A DNA stretch of 64,000 bases, from contig JAJUPC010000037.1 of the NCBI GenBank assembly GCA_023614405.1, forward strand, positions 1,054,001 through 1,118,000, written 5' to 3'. The notes beneath the pieces are model-generated. The model did no database searches and was not told the origin of the DNA. It saw only the letters and a program-made list of their open reading frames with translations. The position numbers and the translations under genes are program-made. This stretch comes from Avena insularis (Eukaryota; Streptophyta; Magnoliopsida; Poales; Poaceae). Positions 59,004-64,000 of this stretch are shown here, in pieces (the first letter of the stretch is position 1; the number at the start of each line of letters is the position of its first letter).

Positions 59004-60655
59004 CAATTTTGTGAAGGTTTTTTGAGACATAATCAATATACCTTCCATAACACTTGTGTACACATGGCATGGCCACATGCAAGTTTTGGTGGGATTCCGG
59101 GGCTCCGGCGGCCGTCTCTCATCGAAACCCTACTCTACTGGGCCTCCGGGGATCTACTCGGATCTACGTTTCAATTTTGTGAAGGTTTTTTGAGACATAA
59201 CCAATATACCAAGTTTGATATTTTTCCTCCCAACTATGTCACATAATATGATGCCACGCGAAGGTCTCACATTTTTTTGATTTTTTTATTTAATTATGGT
59301 CATTTGAAATTATCGTCAAACCCCAATCGAACGGCGGGCATGTAGATTCTTAACTCGGGGCTGAGCGTCGCCAACCTTGCATTGGATCTATGAAGGAACA
59401 TCATATTGTGAGTCCAAAAATGATTTTTTTCAAAAAATCATGAGCATTATATCATGCACCTACAGTTCAAACCAGACCCACTTCCTACCGATTCGGCAGA
59501 CATTTGTCTTTTTCAGCATGGGTGGACGGAAGGTTTATGAATACCCGGTTGGCACATTGTTCATCTAAGGTGGTATAGTATTTTTGAAAAATGTGTGGTA
59601 GCATTTTTTGTATTCACCGTTTGGTGTTGCTTCACAAAACGCCATGATTTTTGCGCTATGAAAATAGAAAATGGCTTTTCTGTGTGACAAAAAATAAAAC
59701 TTCCTCCTGCAACATTTTTCGCCATCCTATGATGCACATTATTGCATAATATGGGCACATTATCACTAACTATGTCGCGATTCTGTCCATAACATTGGTA
59801 GTTTGACCCGAAAGCAAGGAAACCTCGAATGAGATAGGTCATTTTGTGAAAGTTTTTTTGAGACATAATCAATATACCAAGTTTTATATTTTTTCATCCT
59901 AACTATGTCACATAATATGACGCCACGTGAAGGTCTCACATTGTTTTATTTTTTTATTTAATTATGGTCATTTGAAACTATCGTCAAACCCTAATCGAAC
60001 GGCGGGAATGAAGATTCTTAGCTCAGGGCTGACCCTCGCTAAACTTGCATTGGATCTGTGAAGAAATATCATATTGTGAGTCTAAAATGATTTTTTTGAA
60101 ATCATGATCATTATATCATGTACCCGCAGTTCAAACCGGACCCACTTCCTACCGATTCGGCAGACATTTGTCTTTTTCAGCATGGGTGGACGGAAAGGTT
60201 TATGAATATCCGGTTAGGACATTGTTCATGTAAAGTGGTCTAGTATTTTTGAAAAATGGGTGGTAGCATTTTTTGTATTCACCGTTTAGTGTTGCTTCAC
60301 AAAACGCCCCAATTTTTGCGCTCCGAAAATAGAAAATGGCATTTCCGTGCAACAAAAAGAAAACTTCCTCCTGCAACATTGTTCGCCATCCCATGATGCA
60401 CATGCGTGCAGAATATGGGCACATTATCACAAACTATATCGCGATTCTGGCCATAACATTGGTAGTTTGACCCGATAGCCAGGAAACCTCGAAAGAGACA
60501 GGTCATTTTGTGAAGGTTTTATTGAGACATAATGAATATACCAAGTTTGATAATTTTCCTCCCAACTATGTCACATAATATGATGCCATGCGAAGGTCTC
60601 ACATATTTATATTTTTTTGATTTAATTATGGTCATTTGAAACTATGGCCAAACCC
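59004..60655. repeat. Direct tandem repeat, unit ~665 bp, two full copies plus partial copies
   Basis: The segment ttttgtgaaggttttttgag or a close variant starts at 59007, 59175, 59842 and 60506. The last three are spaced 667 and 664 bp. The two full units match in order (tatgtcacataatatga, gcatgggtggacggaa, ttgacccga). The first copy is only ~38 bp long and is separated from the second by a unique ~128-bp segment (59044-59171) with a GC-rich part. Frames on the minus strand (59561-59872, 60297-60506) recur because the DNA is repeated. No gene is supported. Confidence 0.85.
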
Positions 60656-61143
60656 TAAAAACCGCGTTGACTGAATCAAAACCCCGCAACATCTCTCCAA
60701 ACCCTAGCGTCGAACGTCCGCCGTCGGATCGTACCCTAGCGCCAAACTACACCCATCAGATTAGGCCTTCTAGAAGGACTTCCACGGGAAGGGCGATCTA
60801 CATATTGCTAGTTCTGCATCCTGATTGGCCGCAAGGGTAGTGAGGCTAGTGGATTGTCCTTCTCGGGATTTTTATGACCTGCCCCTCTTTACATCTAATA
60901 TTGGATTTTTTGCACATGACCACCACATGTCAGTGAAACAGGATGTTGCAAATATTCAAACTGCAAAATACAATGTGCCAAATCATCAAATCTCCCCTTC
61001 TCCATATGAAAGCCAAAGGCACATAGCAGCCCGTGCTCGCATAGTTTCTTTCCCCATCTTCTTGTTCTTCTTCCTATCCGGCGATTCCTATGCTTCTTCC
61101 TTGCATAGAGCAACCATTACTCTGCTTCTTCCTCTCCAACAAT
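60656..61143 (+). promoter_or_regulatory. Upstream region of the GRF zinc-finger gene
   Basis: Contains aaaccctaa/aaaccctag motifs (60658-60720) typical of grass gene 5' regions and a CT-rich stretch (61040-61135) directly before the ATG, likely 5' untranslated leader. A 130-codon frame at 60825-61217 overlaps the start of the true gene in another frame and is not supported. Confidence 0.45.
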
Positions 61144-63259
61144 ATGTCGAGCATCTCGTTAGCCTCCCGTCCCATGTGGCCGGTGTATGGTCCAGTGTTG
61201 CTGACTCGATGCAATGAGTACACACGCTTTGAACCACTCAAGCAGTTGACTTCAAAGGAGAGCAAGAATGGGAACTTTGTGTGCGAGTTTGTCAAATGCG
61301 AGAGCAAACCGAAGGGGCAGGTGATACATTGCAAATGTATCTATAATTTTTGATGTTCCATGCTTGGTTTTATCCAATTTCTTGTATTTTGTCCATGCTT
61401 TGGAGTACTTTTCATATGATTTCTTGGACTAACCTATTAACTAGAGCCACTTAGCCAGCTGCCTGTTTTCTGTTGTTTTTGGTTCCAGGAAAGTCAGAAA
61501 ATGAATATTCTCGGAATTGGACGGGACAAAAGCCAAAGTGCCTATTTTTCCGGAAGTCATCAGATGCCAGAATACGAGACGGAGAGGGGCCAGAGGCCGG
61601 CCACACCACCTGGCCCCACGGCTAGGCTTGGCCCACGCCAGGGGGTGGTGTGGTGGCCCCTGGCACCCTCTCGGCCTCCCCTTCCGCCTATAAGATGCCC
61701 TCGGGACAAAAACCCTAAGTACCCAATCAAAAATCCACGAAAGAGTCTATAGCCGCCGTCATCTCCATCCCTAGTCCGGGAGGGATCTGCAGCTCTTCCC
61801 AGCACCCTGCCGGAGAGGGGAATTCACCCTAGAGGCCTTCTTCATCACCATGCAAGCCTCCGGTGATGCGTGAGTAGTTCATCCTTGGACTACGGATCCA
61901 TGTAGTAGCTAGATGGCTGGTTCTCCTCCTTTGTGCTTTCATGTCTAGATCTTGTGAGCTCCGTTCATGATCAAGATCATCTATTTGTAATTCTGCATGT
62001 TGTGTTTATGGGATCGATGGATATTGAGATGCTATTTTAGATTGATTATTGATTCTATCATTTCTTTGTTATTTGTGATCTTGCATGCTTTCTGTTGTTA
62101 GTAGCTATCTTTGCCAAGTAGATGCTAGCAACTCCAAGAGTTAGTATTTATGCTCGATAGTGGGTTCATGCCTCTAGTAATCTCTGGAAGTGACAGAAAT
62201 CTCAAAGGTACTAGATGTGCTGTTGATACTAGGGAGAAAACAACAATCCTTTGTTCATAGAACAATTGTATTGTTTACTTTACACGCAGTTCGTAAAGCA
62301 ATAATCTGTTGCTTGCAACTTAATCTGAGGGGTTCGGATGATAACCTAAAGGTGGATTATTAGTCATAGATGCAGTTGGATGGCGGTCTATGTATAATGT
62401 TGTAATGCCCAATCAAGTCTCAAAGGAGTCAAGATGATTATTATATGCATGTATTGCTTTCTCGATGTTTGTCAATTGCCCCGCTGTAATTTGTTCACCC
62501 AGCATGTTATCTATCTTAAGGAGAGCCACCTCTAGTGAACTATGGATCTCGGTCCTTTTCTTTACATACAATCTATAAATCTATCGCTTTGTGTTTACTT
62601 TCTGCAAACTTTTACTTCTTTCCATTCAATACGTTTAATCCTTTGTTTTCCGCAAAACACGGTGAGATTGACAACCTCATCGCAAGTTGGGGAAAAAGTT
62701 CTATGGTTGTGTTGTGCAGGTCTCCACGTTGCTACTAGCACCGGTAGTGTGCCCTGCCAAAGCTCAGCTCGTAACACCTTTGGGGTGTTTCCTTGCTCCT
62801 ACTGGTTCAATTAAACCTTGGTTTCATACTGAGGGAAACTTGCTGCTGTGCTCATCATACCTTCCTCTTGGGGTTCCCAACGAGCTCTACATCTACACTG
62901 CTCCAGCATTTTTCTGGCGCCATACACAGAGCCATCAGCAGGTTAGATCTGAGTTCTTCTTGCATCCTTTATCTCTAATTTCAACAAATTTCTATCAGAT
63001 TTGGGATTTAAGGTTCATGATTTTGTTTTCAGATCATGAAGAAATGCTACCATTTTGGGTGGATGGATGAGTACATCGAGAGGATACAAGGGTTGGGCTT
63101 GTTGGATTCAGAGGGAACACAATCCGCGAGCTCAATGTGTTGGCTTTGGAGAATTTGCCCCATGGCATTGTCGCTCCGACGATGGAGGATGCAGAACTGA
63201 AGGGGGAACTGAGGAGGATGAACAAGAACTTGAACCAGATGATTGAATTGAAGAAGTAA
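61144..63259 (+). pseudogene. GRF-type zinc-finger gene with a solo LTR in its intron
   Basis: Exon 1 (61144-61320) encodes 59 residues starting MSSISLASRPMWPVYGPV and ending CESKPKGQ. Exon 2 starts at 63033 after ttttgttttcag with IMKKCYHFGWMDEYIERI. The joined GRF-like motif (C...G.F...C...W.DEY) resembles the large grass family of small GRF zinc-finger proteins, thought to bind single-stranded nucleic acid or act in transposon-linked roles. A first Cys pair expected as CxxC reads CNEY here. Near 63111-63117 one base appears lost: the exon-2 frame stops at 63200, whereas the other frame continues (NTIRELNVLALENL...) to TAA at 63257. So the C-terminus is probably broken, or an assembly error is present. 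The intron contains the solo LTR. Confidence 0.6.
61322..62937 (+). mobile_element. Solo LTR in the GRF gene intron, TSD gcagg
   Basis: TG...CA ends (TGATACATTGCAAATG ... GAGCCATCA) with a perfect gcagg at 61317-61321 and 62938-62942. It resembles the LTRs at 850-2255 and elsewhere (ataatttttgatgttccatg; aaagtcagaaaat), so it belongs to the same broad group but is a different family. A TATA-like cctataagatg occurs near 61686. No interior or second LTR is present. The insertion straddles the original exon-1 donor. Confidence 0.85.
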
Positions 63260-64000
63260 TCTAATCTGATAGCTTGAGGACTTTATGTTGGTATACTTCC
63301 TCTAGGATTTTTTACTTGATGTTAATCTCTCGTTAGATATGTTTATTGTTTGTTGTTGCTACTGTTTAGCTTAATCCATGTGATGGAACCTTAATGTGAT
63401 AGATTTCACCGTGTGTATCTCAAATGCGAGAGCAAACCTTGCAACTCTCTTGATCTCTGAATGTATGTAGTTTAGTGTTAGTTTTCCACACTTTCAGTTT
63501 TGCAGAAGACAACTACCTCGAGTGTTGGATCATACCCTAGCTTGTTAGATGACCGTAAGCAGTACTCGTACAACACAAATACATCAAGTTCATCTGTTCT
63601 CTCTCCCACTTGCCAAATTTTCTTCTCAACTTTGTTAGTTACACTGACTGCTAGAAAAAAACATAGTTTGCGGGCCCAAAGAGAATCAAGCTGCAATAGG
63701 CCCACAAAGGATAAATGAGGCCCAAAAGCAAGCGATGACTCTGTTTTTGTTTTTGAACGATTGCTTTGTTCTTTTTTGTTTCTGATAGATTTTTGTTTCT
63801 ACGATTCCAAAACCTTTCATTAATTTGATGGGATTTGATTGCCCAAGCACTTCTCTTTAGTCAAGGATTTTTTTTCTTCGCTTTCATTTATGGGTCATGT
63901 TTAAACGCATCATTTTTATGAAGTTAGGTTAGTTTTCCCCTCATCAATTAGCCATGTCTAAACTTGGGACAAACAAAATACAAATGTAACAATAGAAAAC
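63260..64000 (+). other. 3' region of the GRF gene and flank
   Basis: No gene or transposon is recognised. An 18-bp stretch at about 63420-63437 (caaatgcgagagcaaacc) repeats an exon-1 segment (near 61294-61312). Short frames at 63478-63718 on both strands are unsupported. Confidence 0.4.

Noticed and set aside
60825..61217. 130-codon plus frame before the GRF gene
   Set aside because: It overlaps exon 1 in a different frame and shows no domain; the ATG at 61144 starts the recognisable protein.
62915..62922. tggcgcca read as a primer-binding site after an LTR
   Set aside because: The perfect gcagg duplication places the LTR end at 62937, so the motif is inside the LTR; similarity to tRNA-Asp ends after 8 bases.

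Overview
This window is repeat-dominated nuclear DNA from a large-genome grass. BARE/Angela-type Copia LTRs, very long-LTR chromodomain Gypsy elements, LTRs beginning TGATACGT, Thalos-like Stowaway MITEs and a GRF-type zinc-finger gene together point to Pooideae (Triticeae, or a Poeae/Aveneae relative). The tribe cannot be fixed from sequence alone. I see no rRNA or tRNA gene, CRISPR array or bacterial-style operon. Most open frames are transposon-derived or chance frames. Family names such as BARE/Angela and Tekay/Del are recognitions from memory, not database matches.

Region 1 (1-14612) is a nest built on one decayed, minus-strand, gag-only Copia-like element (2256-14607). Its left LTR is cut by a plus-strand LTR element that runs off the window (1-2255). 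Its gag is split by a solo LTR (5563-7116). Its right LTR is split by a 4.1-kb Gypsy-type solo LTR (9080-13200, perfect TSD agaac). Region 2 (14613-16367) is intergenic and contains a ~126-bp tandem array.

Region 3 (16366-49706) is a five-level nest in which nearly every boundary can be read. A Stowaway MITE is split by a non-autonomous LTR element (16456-49675, TSD ccaag). That element is split by a Helitron (20812-47398, TC...CTAG), which is split by a chromodomain Gypsy element (24210-46455, TSD acaaa). The Gypsy 3' LTR is split by a BARE/Angela-like Copia (24555-33113, TSD tcttt). Both autonomous-type elements have broken gag-pol. The Gypsy element keeps an uninterrupted extra ORF between its primer-binding site and gag.

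Region 4 (49705-64000) is the most gene-like part. It holds a minus-strand B3-domain-like gene with a triplicated exon unit, a minus-strand remnant with a CACTA-type transposase-associated domain, a plus-strand Mutator-like transposase pseudogene, ~665-bp tandem repeats, and a GRF-type zinc-finger gene. A solo LTR sits exactly on the splice donor of the GRF gene and recreates a GT there. The host genes show no functional coupling; the window is mainly a record of successive insertion, solo-LTR formation and transition-type decay.
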